64,000 bases of DNA from Burkholderiales bacterium 67-32 (GCA_001898625.1 MKUP01000010.1:711355-775354); one strand, 5' to 3'. Shown: positions 1 through 9,641, numbered from the stretch's first letter. Notes: generated from the sequence alone by a model not told the origin. Program-made: numbers and translations.

Positions 1-330
1 GAACTGCCGGCCCACCGCTTCGACGGCATCTTCGCCAACGCCTCGATGTTCCACATTCCCAGCCAGGACCTGCCGCGCGTGCTGGCGGCGCTGCACGCCA
101 CGCTCAAGCCCGGCGGCGCGCTGTTCTGCTCCAACCCGCGCGGCAACAACGAAGAAGGCTGGAACCGGGGCCGCTACGGGGTCTACCATGACCTGGAGCA
201 CTGGCGCCGCTACCTGGACGCCGCCGGCTTCGACGAACTCGAGCACTACTACCGGCCCGCCGGCCTGCCGCGCGCCCAGCAGCCCTGGCTCGCCACCGTC
301 TGGCGGCGCCGGGCCGCGCCGATGGAGTAG
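1..330 (+). CDS. SAM-dependent methyltransferase, C-terminal part (5' end outside window)
   Basis: The reading frame is open from the first base and ends with TAG at 328-330, so the N-terminal half lies outside the window. The visible 109 residues begin with a stretch (FDGIFANASMFHIP) typical of the post-motif-II region of class I methyltransferases. A PGGALFCSNPRG segment follows, matching the strand/turn seen in Methyltransf_11/25-type enzymes. The SAM-binding glycine loop must lie upstream and is not visible. Substrate cannot be deduced. The next gene, also a methyltransferase, starts 34 bp downstream on the same strand, so co-transcription is plausible. Confidence 0.75.
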   Translation, partial: ELPAHRFDGIFANASMFHIPSQDLPRVLAALHATLKPGGALFCSNPRGNNEEGWNRGRYGVYHDLEHWRRYLDAAGFDELEHYYRPAGLPRAQQPWLATVWRRRAAPME

Positions 331-364
331 ACTCGGCCCCCTTCGCCCTTGCCTTTTCCCCACC

Positions 365-1486
365 GTGACGACTGCCGACGACATCCTGCACTGGAACGAT
401 CCCGAACCCCGCGAGGCGGCATGGCTGTCGGCTGGTGGGCATCCGCCCCCTCGGCGCGTGGCGACGGCCGACGACCGCATGCCGGCCGACCAGGCCTACC
501 GCCTGGCCTGCGAAGGCACGGCGCTGCTGTGGCAAGGCGACTTCCAGAACGCCCGCCTGCTGCTGCAGGCCATGGCGCGGCGGGTGGATCGCCGGCCGTT
601 CAAGCCCGGCACCACGATTACCCAGACCTTCCACCTGTACCGCCAGGCGCAGTTGCAGCGCGCGCGCGTGCTGGGCATGCTGCTGGTGCCCCTGGATGCC
701 GACTTCGGCATTCCGCTGCGCCGGGCGCCCGACGTGCGGCAGGCCTGCCAGGAGGCCTACGGTCACATCGGCCGCGACGCGGTGGTCTCGCTGCGCGAAC
801 TGCAGGGCGTGATCGGCGCCCACGAATGGCGCAAGAAAGGCGTGCCCGTGGCGGCGCTCGACGCCCGCATCCATCCCCAGCACGGGGTCTTCTCGCCGAT
901 ACGCGGCGAATACGTGGAACTGGTGGCCAAGGCGCCGCTGCCCGGACAGGACACCGCCTTCGACATCGGCACCGGCACCGGCGTGCTGGCCGCCCTGCTG
1001 GCCCGGCGCGGCGTGCGCCGCATCGTGGCGACCGATACCGACCCCCACGCGCTGGCCTGCGCGCGCGAGAACGTCGACCGGCTCGGCCTGTCGAATCGCG
1101 TCCGCATCGAAGCGACCGACCTCTTCCCCGCGGGCCGCGCGCAGCTCATCGTCTGCAACCCGCCGTGGCTACCCGGAGCCGCCCACTCCAGCCTGGACCG
1201 CGCGGTCTTCGATCCCGACAGCCGCATGCTGCGCGGCTTCCTGGCCGGACTGGCCGAGCATCTGGCGCCCAAGGGCGAAGGCTGGCTGATCCTGTCGGAC
1301 CTGGCCGAACACCTGGGCCTGCGTTCCCGGAACGAACTGCTGGCGCTGGTGGAAGACGCCGGCCTGCGCGTGATCGACCGGATCGAGACCCGCCCCCGGC
1401 ATCCCAAGGCGCAGGACGGCAACGATCCCCTGCACTCGGCCCGGGCCGCCGAGACCACCGCGCTGTGGCGGCTAGCGGCGCGCTAG
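365..1486 (+). CDS. Class I SAM-dependent methyltransferase (HemK/PrmC-like fold)
   Basis: Predicted 373-residue protein. The catalytic half carries the SAM-binding motif FDIGTGTGVLAAL (residues about 199-211) and an NPPW signature at 265-268. This is the NPPY-type motif of enzymes that methylate planar nitrogen groups (PrmC/HemK, N6-adenine and related RNA methylases). The first 190 residues form an uncharacterised N-terminal domain. I chose GTG at 365 because the longer frame upstream overlaps the preceding methyltransferase and reads as shadow sequence; an internal ATG at 479 is the alternative. The substrate (protein, rRNA or small molecule) cannot be told from the sequence. Confidence 0.75.
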   Translation: MTTADDILHWNDPEPREAAWLSAGGHPPPRRVATADDRMPADQAYRLACEGTALLWQGDFQNARLLLQAMARRVDRRPFKPGTTITQTFHLYRQAQLQRARVLGMLLVPLDADFGIPLRRAPDVRQACQEAYGHIGRDAVVSLRELQGVIGAHEWRKKGVPVAALDARIHPQHGVFSPIRGEYVELVAKAPLPGQDTAFDIGTGTGVLAALLARRGVRRIVATDTDPHALACARENVDRLGLSNRVRIEATDLFPAGRAQLIVCNPPWLPGAAHSSLDRAVFDPDSRMLRGFLAGLAEHLAPKGEGWLILSDLAEHLGLRSRNELLALVEDAGLRVIDRIETRPRHPKAQDGNDPLHSARAAETTALWRLAAR

Positions 1487-1523
1487 GCACGGCCACGGCT
1501 TTCAACCCGCACCAAGGACCCCC

Positions 1524-1826
1524 ATGATCAAGCACATCGCCATGTGGCGCCTGAAACTCGAGGAAGGCGAGACCCGCGAATCCGTCTTCGCCGTCATCCG
1601 CGAAACCATCGCGGCCCAGCGCGGCCGCATTCCCGGCCTGCTCGAGTCCGAAGCCGGACTGAACTTCAGCACGTCCAGCAAGGCGCTGGACGTCGTGGTC
1701 TACACGGTGTTCTCCGACCGCGACGCGTTGCAGGCCTATCACGCCCATCCCGTCCACATGGAGACGCGCGCCAGGATGGACCGCTACCTCAGCTCGGGCT
1801 GCATGGTCGACTACGAAATCGCCTGA
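1524..1826 (+). CDS. Dabb-family (stress-responsive A/B barrel) protein
   Basis: A 100-residue protein beginning MIKHIAMWRL and containing the pattern of the Dabb dimeric alpha/beta barrel family: a hydrophobic first strand with an early His, and a later helix with YHAHPVH. Family members are small ferredoxin-fold dimers, sometimes with enzymatic roles in polyketide or aromatic metabolism, often unknown. It sits 37 bp after the methyltransferase gene on the same strand and may be part of the same transcript. No specific substrate can be inferred. Confidence 0.8.
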   Translation: MIKHIAMWRLKLEEGETRESVFAVIRETIAAQRGRIPGLLESEAGLNFSTSSKALDVVVYTVFSDRDALQAYHAHPVHMETRARMDRYLSSGCMVDYEIA

Positions 1827-2076
1827 TCCCCCTCGCTGCGCCCACGCCCGAGGCGCGGCTCCCCTCCTCCTTTCGGCCTAGTTCCGGCCCGCCGTTTGCC
1901 ATATTCAGCGGCCCGCGGTTCCTCCCTACCATCCCCTGCACGAACCTCTGATCCGACCCGGACCCCGGTTCAACACCAGTCCGCGTCGCACGGCCCACCC
2001 TCTTTCATCAGGATGGTCCGCGCGCCGCGCATTCATGCCATGCGCCCCCTGGGGGGGAACATAAGGGAGCACGACA

Positions 2077-3300
2077 ATGAAACTATTTTCCAGGAATGGA
2101 TTGATGGCGCTGCTGGTCGCGGGATTGCTCGCGGGCTGTGGCGGCGACGGCGCGGTCACATCGAGCGGCGGCGGTGGAGGCGGTGGCGGCACCACCCCGC
2201 CCCCTCCCCCCGATCCCTATGCCGACAGCACGGCCAAGCCGCCCGCGACGATCACCGACCCGACCATCACGGCAGCCGCCTCCATCGCCGCCAAGACCGA
2301 CGGCAGCGGCCTGTACGACATCAACGTCGCGGGCTTCGCTGCGCCCACCGCCACGACCCTGTCGGCGCGGCAGTTGTCCATGCGCTCGGGGCCCAACAAA
2401 TTCGCCGCGACCCGCGCGAACCTGACACGCGCGGCCGTGCCTGACCTGGATGCCGAGGACTTCGTCGTGGTCGAGGGAGGCATCGTCAAGGGCCACACCG
2501 TGCGCCGCATCGGCGAGGACTCCACCCGGGCCAAGGCCGACGTCGTGTTCGTGTTCGACACGACAGGCAGCATGAGCAGCGCGTTGAACAGCGTGCAGTC
2601 GTCCATCATCGAGTTCGCCGACTTCCTCGGCAAGAGCGGGCTGGACGTTCAATTGGGCGCGGTCACCTTCGGCGATGCCTTCGACACCAAGGCCGCGGGC
2701 TCCACGCGCATCGGCACCGGCAGCACCACGCCGCCGGCCTTCGACTCCAATGAACGGCAAGTCTTCGCGCCTACCACCGACTTCACCAAGTTCAAGCAAT
2801 TCATCAGCGAGGAAATCGCCTCGGGCGGCGGGGACGGCCCCGAGAACGCGGTCGGTGCCCTGCAGTTCGCATTCGACAAGACGCCGTGGCGGACCGGCGC
2901 CCAGCGAGTGCTGATCGTCGTCACCGACGTCGAGTCGCACAACGGCAGCAGCTATAGCGAAGCCAACATCAGCGGACGCTGGATCCCGCCCATGGCAGCC
3001 GACCTCATCACCAAGCTCAAGGGCAAGGCCGTCGTACACGTGGTATCCCCCGTCCTCAGCAACCCGGGCATCCACACCGACATGAAGATATTCGCTGGCA
3101 CCGCAGGCACGGGCGGCGCCTACTTCGAATGGAACCGGGGGGCGTTCAGCCTGGTCGACCTGCCCATCGCTGAAGTCGCGGCCGGCGGCTACATCATCAC
3201 CTACCGCGCCAAGGCCGACGGCAAGGCCAAGACGCTGCGGGTGGTGATCAATGACGGAGCCGGCATCCGCGGCGAAATCCTCCTACCCGTAGAGTATTGA
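2077..3300 (+). CDS. Secreted lipoprotein with von Willebrand factor A domain
   Basis: A 407-residue protein with a lipoprotein signal peptide: hydrophobic stretch MALLVAGLLAG and predicted lipidated Cys21 in an LLAGC lipobox. A low-complexity linker of Gly and Pro runs follows (about residues 31-47). The VWA domain starts near residue 155 with a MIDAS motif DTTGSMS (Asp161-Ser167), predicting divalent-cation-dependent protein binding. The last 60 residues look like a separate small beta domain. It probably faces the periplasm or cell surface as an adhesion or scaffold protein. ATG at 2077 is preceded by a GGGAGC ribosome-binding site. A strong terminator follows, so it is likely monocistronic or the last gene of a unit. 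Confidence 0.85.
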   Translation: MKLFSRNGLMALLVAGLLAGCGGDGAVTSSGGGGGGGGTTPPPPPDPYADSTAKPPATITDPTITAAASIAAKTDGSGLYDINVAGFAAPTATTLSARQLSMRSGPNKFAATRANLTRAAVPDLDAEDFVVVEGGIVKGHTVRRIGEDSTRAKADVVFVFDTTGSMSSALNSVQSSIIEFADFLGKSGLDVQLGAVTFGDAFDTKAAGSTRIGTGSTTPPAFDSNERQVFAPTTDFTKFKQFISEEIASGGGDGPENAVGALQFAFDKTPWRTGAQRVLIVVTDVESHNGSSYSEANISGRWIPPMAADLITKLKGKAVVHVVSPVLSNPGIHTDMKIFAGTAGTGGAYFEWNRGAFSLVDLPIAEVAAGGYIITYRAKADGKAKTLRVVINDGAGIRGEILLPVEY

Positions 3301-3328
3301 CCGCTCCAAGTGTTGGGTGCAGTCATTT

Positions 3329-3354
3329 GCCGCTCTTCGGAGCGGCTTTTTTCT
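3329..3354 (+). terminator. Rho-independent terminator of the VWA lipoprotein gene
   Basis: Perfect 7-bp stem GCCGCTC / GAGCGGC around a stable TTCG tetraloop, followed by six T residues (3347-3352). It begins 28 bp after the VWA lipoprotein stop codon and overlaps the stop codon of the convergent IclR gene. Confidence 0.9.
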
Positions 3355-4181
3355 TATGGGGCCGTGGGGCCGCCGGGATACCCCAGGCGATGGGACAGGG
3401 TTTCGGCGGCCTGGCGGACGGCGGTGGCGATGGGGCCGGCGGGGTCGGAGTCGAAACGAGCGCTGTTGCCCAGGGCGGTGATGGCCAGCACCATGCGCGA
3501 GTCGTAGTCGAAGACGGGCGAGCTGACCGAGTCCACGCCGGGCAGGACGTCGCCGGTGACGCGGCCCAGATGCAGCGCGCGCACGCCATCCAGCAGTTCC
3601 TTCATGTCGCGGACGTTCGAGGGATACGCGCCCTCGGCCGCGCGCTCCTTCAGTTCTTCGTCGACCAGCGCGGCCGTCAGCGGCGGCTCCATGAAGGCGG
3701 CGAACACGCGTCCGGTGGCCGACGACAGCAGCGGCAGGACCGAGCCGGGGCGCACGTTCACCATGACCGGCCGGGGCGAGTCGCGCCATTGCACCACGGT
3801 GGGACCGCGGTTGCCCCAGACCGCCGCCAGCACGGTCTCGCCCAGCGCGTTGCTGAGTTCGTCCAGCAGCGGCGTGGCCAGCCGGACGGCGTCCAACGAG
3901 GCCAGGCTGGCCAGGCCGATACGCAGCGCCCCGCGCCCCAGGCTGTAGCGCCCCTGCGCGTCCTGTTCCACGTAGCCGCGCTTGACGAAGCTCGCCAGGT
4001 AGCGGTGCACCTTGGCCGGATGCATGCCGGCTGCCAGGGCGATTTCCTTGAGCATCATGGGGCGGATGACGTCGGCGAAGGCGTCGAGCACCGTCAGGCC
4101 CGTTTCCAGCGCCTGCACCCCACTGCCGCCGCGCGCGGACGTCTCGTCCTCGCCCGCGTCCCTGCTTCCCTTGGTGGCCAC
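3354..4181 (-). CDS. IclR-family transcriptional regulator (probable regulator of homogentisate genes)
   Basis: IclR-type regulator of 275 residues from the chosen start. The N-terminal winged helix-turn-helix contains MMLKEIALAAGMHPAKVHRY, followed by the C-terminal effector-binding domain (LSSATGRVFAAF region). The frame stays open to an ATG at 4256. I prefer GTG at 4181 because a GAGGGGG ribosome-binding site precedes it and because a palindromic operator candidate (4199-4213) would otherwise lie inside the coding region. It is transcribed divergently from hmgA-fahA, the arrangement known for IclR-type HmgR regulators that repress homogentisate genes, so the same job is inferred here. Confidence 0.85.
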   Translation of the reverse strand: MATKGSRDAGEDETSARGGSGVQALETGLTVLDAFADVIRPMMLKEIALAAGMHPAKVHRYLASFVKRGYVEQDAQGRYSLGRGALRIGLASLASLDAVRLATPLLDELSNALGETVLAAVWGNRGPTVVQWRDSPRPVMVNVRPGSVLPLLSSATGRVFAAFMEPPLTAALVDEELKERAAEGAYPSNVRDMKELLDGVRALHLGRVTGDVLPGVDSVSSPVFDYDSRMVLAITALGNSARFDSDPAGPIATAVRQAAETLSHRLGYPGGPTAP

Positions 4182-4198
4182 GCCGCCCCCTCGCAAGA

Positions 4199-4213
4199 TT
4201 ACGTTTAACGTAA
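4199..4213. promoter_or_regulatory. Palindromic operator candidate, IclR/hmgA intergenic region (site 1)
   Basis: TTACGTT-T-AACGTAA is a perfect 7-bp inverted repeat around one central base. A near copy occurs 61 bp away (4260-4274). It lies immediately upstream of the preferred IclR start, as expected for autoregulation. Confidence 0.6.
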
Positions 4214-4259
4214 TCCTAGCACTCATGGCGTAATTACTTGACGCCGCAACCAACAAAAA

Positions 4260-4274
4260 TTACGCTTAACGTAA
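4260..4274. promoter_or_regulatory. Palindromic operator candidate, IclR/hmgA intergenic region (site 2)
   Basis: TTACGCT-T-AACGTAA matches site 1 except for one base. A further partial copy with ACGTAA at 4289-4294 follows. The site lies 46 bp upstream of the hmgA start codon, fitting repression of the hmgA promoter by the divergent IclR protein. Confidence 0.6.
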
Positions 4275-4320
4275 ATACGTTACTTTCTACGTAAATTTTG
4301 ATCCTTACCCGAAGACGATC

Positions 4321-5652
4321 ATGACCACGACCCCTCACCCCGCCGAAACTGCCGCCAGCACCGGCTACATGTCGGGCTTCGGCAATGAATTCGCCACCGA
4401 AGCCCTGCCCGGCGCCCTGCCCGTGGGACGCAACTCCCCGCAGCGCGCGCCCTACGGGCTGTATGCCGAGCAACTGTCCGGCACGGCCTTCACCGCGCCG
4501 CGCAGCCACAACCGCCGCTCGTGGCTGTACCGGATCCGGCCCGCCGCGGTGCACCTGCCCTTCGAGCCCATGGAAAGTCCGCGCCTGGTGGGCGACTTCG
4601 GCCAGGTGCCGCCCACCTCGCCCAATCAGTTGCGCTGGGATCCGCTACCCATGCCGCAGGCGCTTACCGATTTCGTCGACGGCTGGGTCACCATGGCGGG
4701 CAACGGATCGGCCGATGCCATGCAGGGCTGCGCCATCCACCTGTACGCCGCCAACCGCTCCATGCAGGACCGCTACTTCTACAGCGCCGACGGCGAACTG
4801 CTGATCGTGCCCCAGCAAGGGCGCCTGCGCATCGCCACCGAGATGGGCGTGATCGACCTGGAGCCGCAGGAGATCGCGGTCGTGCCACGCGGCTGCCGCT
4901 TCCAGGTGTCGCTGCCCGACGGCGAGGCACGCGGCTATATCTGCGAGAACTTCGGCGCCCTGCTGCGCCTGCCCGACCTGGGCGTGATCGGCTCGAACGG
5001 CCTGGCCAACCCGCGCGACTTCCTGACCCCCTGCGCGAGCTATGAAGACCGCGAAGGCCGCTTCGAGCTGGTGGCCAAGTTCGGCGGCCGTCTCTGGCGC
5101 GCCGACATCGGCCATTCGCCGCTGGACGTGGTGGCCTGGCATGGTAGCTACGCCCCCTACAAGTACGATTTGCGACGCTACAACGCCATAGGCTCGATCA
5201 GCTACGACCACCCCGATCCGTCCATCTTCCTGGTGTTGCAGGCCCCCAGCGACACACCGGGCGTGGACTCGCTGGATTTCGTCATCTTCCCGCCGCGCTG
5301 GCTGGCGGCCGAGGACACCTTCCGCCCGCCCTGGTTCCACCGCAACGTGGCCAGCGAATTCATGGGCCTGGTGCACGGCGCCTACGACGCCAAGGCCGAG
5401 GGCTTCGTGCCGGGCGGCGCCAGCCTGCACAACTGCATGACCGGCCACGGCCCCGACGGCGACACCTTCGAGAAAGCCTCGCGCGCGGACACCTCCCGGC
5501 CGCACAAGGTCGGCGATACGATGGCGTTCATGTTCGAGACCCGCCACGTCATCAAGCCCACCCGCTACGCGCTGGACACCGCCCAATTGCAAAGCCAGTA
5601 CTTCCAGTGCTGGCAGAACCTGACCAAGCATTTTTCCCCGGAGACCCGATGA
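4321..5652 (+). CDS. hmgA: Homogentisate 1,2-dioxygenase
   Basis: A 443-residue protein, the usual length for this enzyme, which opens the ring of homogentisate to maleylacetoacetate in tyrosine/phenylalanine degradation. The characteristic N-terminus [19 protein letters not shown] is present. The iron ligands expected from the family appear as His340 and Glu346 in [10 protein letters not shown] and His376 in [11 protein letters not shown]. It overlaps the fahA start by 3 bp (ATGA), so the two are translationally coupled. Maleylacetoacetate isomerase is not in this cluster, so the isomerisation step must be encoded elsewhere or occur non-enzymatically. Confidence 0.97.
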   Translation: MTTTPHPAETAASTGYMSGFGNEFATEALPGALPVGRNSPQRAPYGLYAEQLSGTAFTAPRSHNRRSWLYRIRPAAVHLPFEPMESPRLVGDFGQVPPTSPNQLRWDPLPMPQALTDFVDGWVTMAGNGSADAMQGCAIHLYAANRSMQDRYFYSADGELLIVPQQGRLRIATEMGVIDLEPQEIAVVPRGCRFQVSLPDGEARGYICENFGALLRLPDLGVIGSNGLANPRDFLTPCASYEDREGRFELVAKFGGRLWRADIGHSPLDVVAWHGSYAPYKYDLRRYNAIGSISYDHPDPSIFLVLQAPSDTPGVDSLDFVIFPPRWLAAEDTFRPPWFHRNVASEFMGLVHGAYDAKAEGFVPGGASLHNCMTGHGPDGDTFEKASRADTSRPHKVGDTMAFMFETRHVIKPTRYALDTAQLQSQYFQCWQNLTKHFSPETR

Positions 5653-6938
5653 ATCCCGCCGATCCCACGATCGCCTCCAGCCTGAGAAGCTGGGTCGAAT
5701 CGGCCAATGCCGCCGACAGCCACTTCCCCATCCAGAACCTGCCCTATGGCGTATTCAAGCCGTCCGCCGACGCCGCCGCCCGGGTGGGCGTGGCCATCGG
5801 CGACCAGATCCTGGACCTCGCCCTGCTCGAACAGACGGGTCTGCTGCGCACGCCCCGGCCCCTGTTCGCCACGGGCAGCCTGAACGCCTTCATGGCCGCC
5901 GGCCGGGATACCTGGCGCAGCGTGCGCGGCCAGGTCAGCACGCTGCTGGCCGCCGATACCGGCACCTTGCGCGACGACGCCGCGGCGCGCGGCCAGGCGA
6001 TGGTGCCGCAGGCGGGCGCCACGCTGCTGCTGCCGGTCGAGATCCCCGGCTACACCGACTTCTATTCCTCGAAGGAACACGCGACCAACGTCGGCGCCCT
6101 GTTCCGCGATCCCAAGAACGCGCTGCTGCCGAACTGGCTGGAGATCCCCATCGGCTACAACGGCCGCGCCTCGTCGGTGGTCGTCAGCGGCACGCCGGTA
6201 CGCCGCCCCAACGGGCAGATCAAGCTGCCCAGCCAGGAACGGCCGGTGTTCTCGCCCTGCCTGAAGCTGGACTTCGAACTGGAGACAGGCTTCTTCGTCG
6301 GCGTGCCCAACGGCATGGCCGAACCGGTGTCCAGCGACGAGGCCGAATCGCACATCTTCGGCATGGTCCTGCTGAACGACTGGAGCGCGCGCGACATCCA
6401 GGCCTGGGAATACGTGCCGCTGGGGCCCTTCAACTCCAAGGGCTTCGCCACGACCATTTCCCCGTGGGTGGTCACGATGGATGCCCTGGCACCCTTCCGC
6501 ACCCAGCAGCCCCAGCAGGAACCCGAGCCCCTGCCCTACCTGCGCCACGACGGCCAGCACGCCTTCGACATCCAGTTGGAAGTCTCGCTGCGCCCGCAGG
6601 GCCAGGACCAGGCATCCCCCATCGCCCGCACCAACTTCAAGCACATGTACTGGACGATGGCTCAACAACTGGCGCACCATACGGTGTCCGGCTGCAACAC
6701 CCGGGTGGGGGACCTGATGGGATCCGGCACGATCAGCGGGCCCGATGCGGGCTCGTACGGATCGCTGCTGGAGCTCACCAGCAACGGCAAGAATCCGGTG
6801 GACATGGGCGGGGCGACCCGCGCCTTCATCGAGGACGGCGATGAAGTCATCCTGACCGGCTGGTGCCAGGGCGACGGCTACCGCGTGGGCTTCGGCTCGT
6901 GCGCCGGCACCATCCTGCCCGCTCTGCCCCAACCCTGA
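5649..6938 (+). CDS. fahA: Fumarylacetoacetase
   Basis: A 429-residue enzyme hydrolysing fumarylacetoacetate to fumarate and acetoacetate, the last step of homogentisate degradation. The N-terminal SH3-like domain ([20 protein letters not shown]) is followed by the FAH catalytic domain with the signature [15 protein letters not shown], the metal-ligand segment [12 protein letters not shown], and [23 protein letters not shown] at 5649 overlaps the hmgA stop codon. The frame also allows an earlier ATG at 5607 inside hmgA, which is not needed for the conserved N-terminus. Confidence 0.97.
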   Translation: MNPADPTIASSLRSWVESANAADSHFPIQNLPYGVFKPSADAAARVGVAIGDQILDLALLEQTGLLRTPRPLFATGSLNAFMAAGRDTWRSVRGQVSTLLAADTGTLRDDAAARGQAMVPQAGATLLLPVEIPGYTDFYSSKEHATNVGALFRDPKNALLPNWLEIPIGYNGRASSVVVSGTPVRRPNGQIKLPSQERPVFSPCLKLDFELETGFFVGVPNGMAEPVSSDEAESHIFGMVLLNDWSARDIQAWEYVPLGPFNSKGFATTISPWVVTMDALAPFRTQQPQQEPEPLPYLRHDGQHAFDIQLEVSLRPQGQDQASPIARTNFKHMYWTMAQQLAHHTVSGCNTRVGDLMGSGTISGPDAGSYGSLLELTSNGKNPVDMGGATRAFIEDGDEVILTGWCQGDGYRVGFGSCAGTILPALPQP

Positions 6939-6957
6939 CAATCCCAAGGAGACAAAC

Positions 6958-7932
6958 ATGAAAAGCACGTGGACGACGGCACTGGCGGCTTCGGCGCTGG
7001 CCCTCTGGACCGGCGCGGCCGCGGCGGCCGACGCCTATCCCTCCAAGCCCGTCCGTTGGATCGTTCCCTACGCGGTGGGCGGCGGCTCCGATTTCCTGGC
7101 CCGCACCATCGGCGCCCAGTTGTCCGAGATCGTCAAACAGCCCGTCGTGGTCGACAACAAGCCCGGCGGCAACACAGCCATCGGCGCGGTCGAAACGGCG
7201 CGCGCCGCGCCCGACGGCTACACGGTGCTGTCGGCCGACAACGGCACGCTGGTGTTCAACCCGGCGCTGTACAAGAACCTGAGCTACAACCCCACGCGCG
7301 ACCTGGCGCCCGTCACGCTCATGGGCAAGTTCCCCATGATCCTGATCGTGGGCCCGAACACCGAGTTCAAGGACGCGAAGGACTTCATCGCCAAGGTCAA
7401 GAGCCAGCCGGGCAAGTACAGCTACGCCTCGGCCGGCGCGGGCAGCCCGCACCACCTGGCCATGGAACTGCTGAAGGAACGCACCGGCATGCGCATGCTG
7501 CACATCGCCTATCGCGGCGCCGCGCCCGCGCTGGTCGACGTCGCGGGCGGCCAGTTGCCGGCCATGATGACCGACCTCGCGGCCGGCAATGCCTTCATCA
7601 AGGGCCACAAGGTCCGTCCGCTGGCCGTGGCCAACCCCACCCGCCTGCCGCAGTTGCCCGACGTGCCCACCTTCGCGGAACTGGGCATCCAGGGCGTGGA
7701 AGCCTCGGCCCAGGTCGGCATGGTCGCCCCCGCGAACACGCCGCCCGAGGTCATCGCCACCCTCCAGAAACAAGTCACCGCCGCCATCAAGACCCCGGCC
7801 GTGAACAAGAAGCTGGTCGAGTTCGGCATCGAGCCCGTAGGCAGCACGCCCCAGGAATACGCCGCCCTCGTCAAAAGCGAAAGCGAGCTCTGGCAAAAAC
7901 TGATCCGCGACCTGAAAATCACCCTGGACTGA
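6958..7932 (+). CDS. Bug-family tripartite tricarboxylate transporter substrate-binding protein (hmg operon)
   Basis: A 324-residue periplasmic receptor with a Sec signal peptide ending near AAAADA, then the family opening YPSKPVRWIVPYAVGGGSD. The region VVVDNKPGGNTAIGA and the ligand-loop segment YASAGAGSPHHLAMELL are standard for Bug/TctC proteins. It starts 20 bp after fahA behind an AAGGAGA ribosome-binding site and is probably the third gene of the hmgA-fahA transcript. The ligand may therefore be an aromatic acid feeding homogentisate. No TctA/TctB membrane components are encoded nearby. Confidence 0.93.
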   Translation: MKSTWTTALAASALALWTGAAAAADAYPSKPVRWIVPYAVGGGSDFLARTIGAQLSEIVKQPVVVDNKPGGNTAIGAVETARAAPDGYTVLSADNGTLVFNPALYKNLSYNPTRDLAPVTLMGKFPMILIVGPNTEFKDAKDFIAKVKSQPGKYSYASAGAGSPHHLAMELLKERTGMRMLHIAYRGAAPALVDVAGGQLPAMMTDLAAGNAFIKGHKVRPLAVANPTRLPQLPDVPTFAELGIQGVEASAQVGMVAPANTPPEVIATLQKQVTAAIKTPAVNKKLVEFGIEPVGSTPQEYAALVKSESELWQKLIRDLKITLD

Positions 7933-7949
7933 TCCGCTACCCCCAGGAT

Positions 7950-8000
7950 GCGGTGGATCCGGCTTTGCCGGTCCACCCGCATCGCCCCCTTGAGGGGGCG
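7950..8000. terminator. Paired hairpins between convergent genes (probable bidirectional terminator)
   Basis: Two inverted repeats lie between the convergent Bug and sulfatase genes. The first (7950-7980) pairs GCGGTGGA-CCGGC with GCCGG-TCCACCCGC imperfectly. The second (7983-8000) is a perfect 7-bp stem CGCCCCC / GGGGGCG around TTGA. There is no T tract, so termination is inferred from position and stem strength. Confidence 0.5.
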
Positions 8001-8024
8001 CCCGAAGGGCGTAGGGGGGAACCT

Positions 8025-9641
8025 CTACGCTAGTGCATCAGGGTAAGGGCTGGTGTCGATGTGATAGAGCATGTCGCGCGCCAAGGCCTGCATCATCCCG
8101 GCCTTGACGCCCGCATGCTCCGCGTCGTCCCACAGGTTCCTTGCCTCGATGGGATCCCGCTCCAGGTCGTACAACTCGCCCCACTCGGCGCCGTCGTAGA
8201 TCGTCAGGCGATAGCGGTCCGAGCGCAGGGTGCGGCAACGGATGCGGGCATCGAAGCCCAGGATCACGCGCTGGCCTTCTTCCTCGATCATCAGGTGTTC
8301 GCGCACGCGCTCGGCCTTGCCGGCCATGACGTCCAGCAGGCTCTTGCCCTGGATGCCGTTGAAGCCCGCCACGCCGGCCCGCTCCAGGATCGTGGGCGCG
8401 ACGTCGATGGTGCTGGCCAGCGCGCTGCCGGCGCCGCGCACCGGCTGCCCGGGGTCGTGCCAGATGAACGGCACGCGCACCAGGCCGCGATAGTGGATCG
8501 GCCCCTTCAGCATCAACTGATGGTCGCCCAGGTAGTCGCCATGGTCGCTGGTGAAAATCACCACCGTGTCGTTATCCAGCGCCAGCCGTTTCAGCGCCGC
8601 CAGCACCCGGCCGATCTGGTGGTCGATGTTGGTGATCGATCCGTAGTTCAGCGCCAGCGCCTCCTTGGCCTCGCGCTCGGTGCAGGCGAAGATAGCGGGC
8701 GTGTGCTTGACCGCCTTGCCGCCGTCGCGCTGGCGGTACAGCCATTCGACGTGGGGCAGCGGCGCCTGGCCGCCGTGGAAGGACGGCGGCAGCTCCATCT
8801 CGTCGGGGTCGTACATGTCCCAGTACTTGCCCGGCGGCGTGAAGGGATGATGGGGATCGGGGAAGGAGCACTGGATGAAGAACGGCTGGCCGCCGGCCCG
8901 CTCCAGGCGGTCGATGGTGCGGTCGGCGATGTAGGCGCTGGGATAGAGTTCCTCGGGCACCGCCGTGCGCCAGGCCTGGCCGAACGAGGTCAGCACGTAG
9001 TCCGGCGCGGGCGTGGCGGCCTTCGGTCCGATCAGAGCCTCCACCTCGGGATGATGGCGGCGCAGCCATTGGCGGTAGTGGCCATGGACGGAGTCGCTGT
9101 GGTCGTCCACCAGGTCCACGTCCTCGAAACCGTAGAACGGATAGTCGAGATCGTAGCCCTCCTGGGTCAGCCACTTGTTGCGATTCTCCTGGTCGTAGCG
9201 CCCGGGTCCGCGCACCTTTGCCTCGCGCGCCAGCCGGTCGGCGGGATTGGGCGGCCAGGGCGGCGGATTGTCCGTCATGTTCTGGAAATGCGCCTTGCCC
9301 ACCAGCGAAGTGCGGTAGCCGGCCTGGCGCAGCACGTCCACGAAGGTGGCTGATTGCAGGTCGAGCGGGATGCCGTTGTGGCGCGCGCCATGGGCCGACG
9401 GATAGCGGCCGGTCAACAGGCTGGCGCGGTTGGGCATGCAGATGGGGGTCGCGACGTGCATCTCGTCGCCGCGCCAGCCGGCGGCGGCCAGCGCGTCCAG
9501 GTTGGGCGTGGCAACGACCCGGTTGCCGTAGGCGCCCAGGTGGTCGGCGCGATGCTGGTCGGTGATGAACAGCAGGAAATTGACGGGGCGTTGCGATTGC
9601 GGCATCGGGGATTCCATCGTAGCGTTGTCGTCCGGACTCAT
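8025..9641 (-). CDS. Sulfatase / phosphonate-monoester-hydrolase-like enzyme (alkaline phosphatase superfamily)
   Basis: A 538-residue hydrolase. The N-terminus NFLLFITDQHRADHLG carries the first metal-binding Asp. The formylglycine signature CMPNRASLLTGR begins at Cys68 and fits the C-x-P-x-R rule, so a formylglycine-type active site is predicted. Later segments (VVIFTSDHGDYLGDH, ELYDLERDPIEARNLWDD) are typical of bacterial arylsulfatase/choline-sulfatase-like proteins. No signal peptide is seen, suggesting a cytoplasmic enzyme. ATG at 9641 overlaps the stop codon of the upstream Bug gene (ATGA), implying coupling; ATGs at 9617 and 9605 are alternatives. The coupling suggests that the receptor binds a sulfate- or phosphonate-ester compound. 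Confidence 0.9.
   Translation of the reverse strand: MSPDDNATMESPMPQSQRPVNFLLFITDQHRADHLGAYGNRVVATPNLDALAAAGWRGDEMHVATPICMPNRASLLTGRYPSAHGARHNGIPLDLQSATFVDVLRQAGYRTSLVGKAHFQNMTDNPPPWPPNPADRLAREAKVRGPGRYDQENRNKWLTQEGYDLDYPFYGFEDVDLVDDHSDSVHGHYRQWLRRHHPEVEALIGPKAATPAPDYVLTSFGQAWRTAVPEELYPSAYIADRTIDRLERAGGQPFFIQCSFPDPHHPFTPPGKYWDMYDPDEMELPPSFHGGQAPLPHVEWLYRQRDGGKAVKHTPAIFACTEREAKEALALNYGSITNIDHQIGRVLAALKRLALDNDTVVIFTSDHGDYLGDHQLMLKGPIHYRGLVRVPFIWHDPGQPVRGAGSALASTIDVAPTILERAGVAGFNGIQGKSLLDVMAGKAERVREHLMIEEEGQRVILGFDARIRCRTLRSDRYRLTIYDGAEWGELYDLERDPIEARNLWDDAEHAGVKAGMMQALARDMLYHIDTSPYPDALA

Noticed and set aside
2077..3300. Gly/Pro-run lipoprotein as a possible frameshift product or phase-variable gene
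   Set aside because: The G-rich stretch encodes mixed GGC/GGT/GGA codons, not a long mononucleotide tract, and the frame is intact across it, so no slippage signal is evident.
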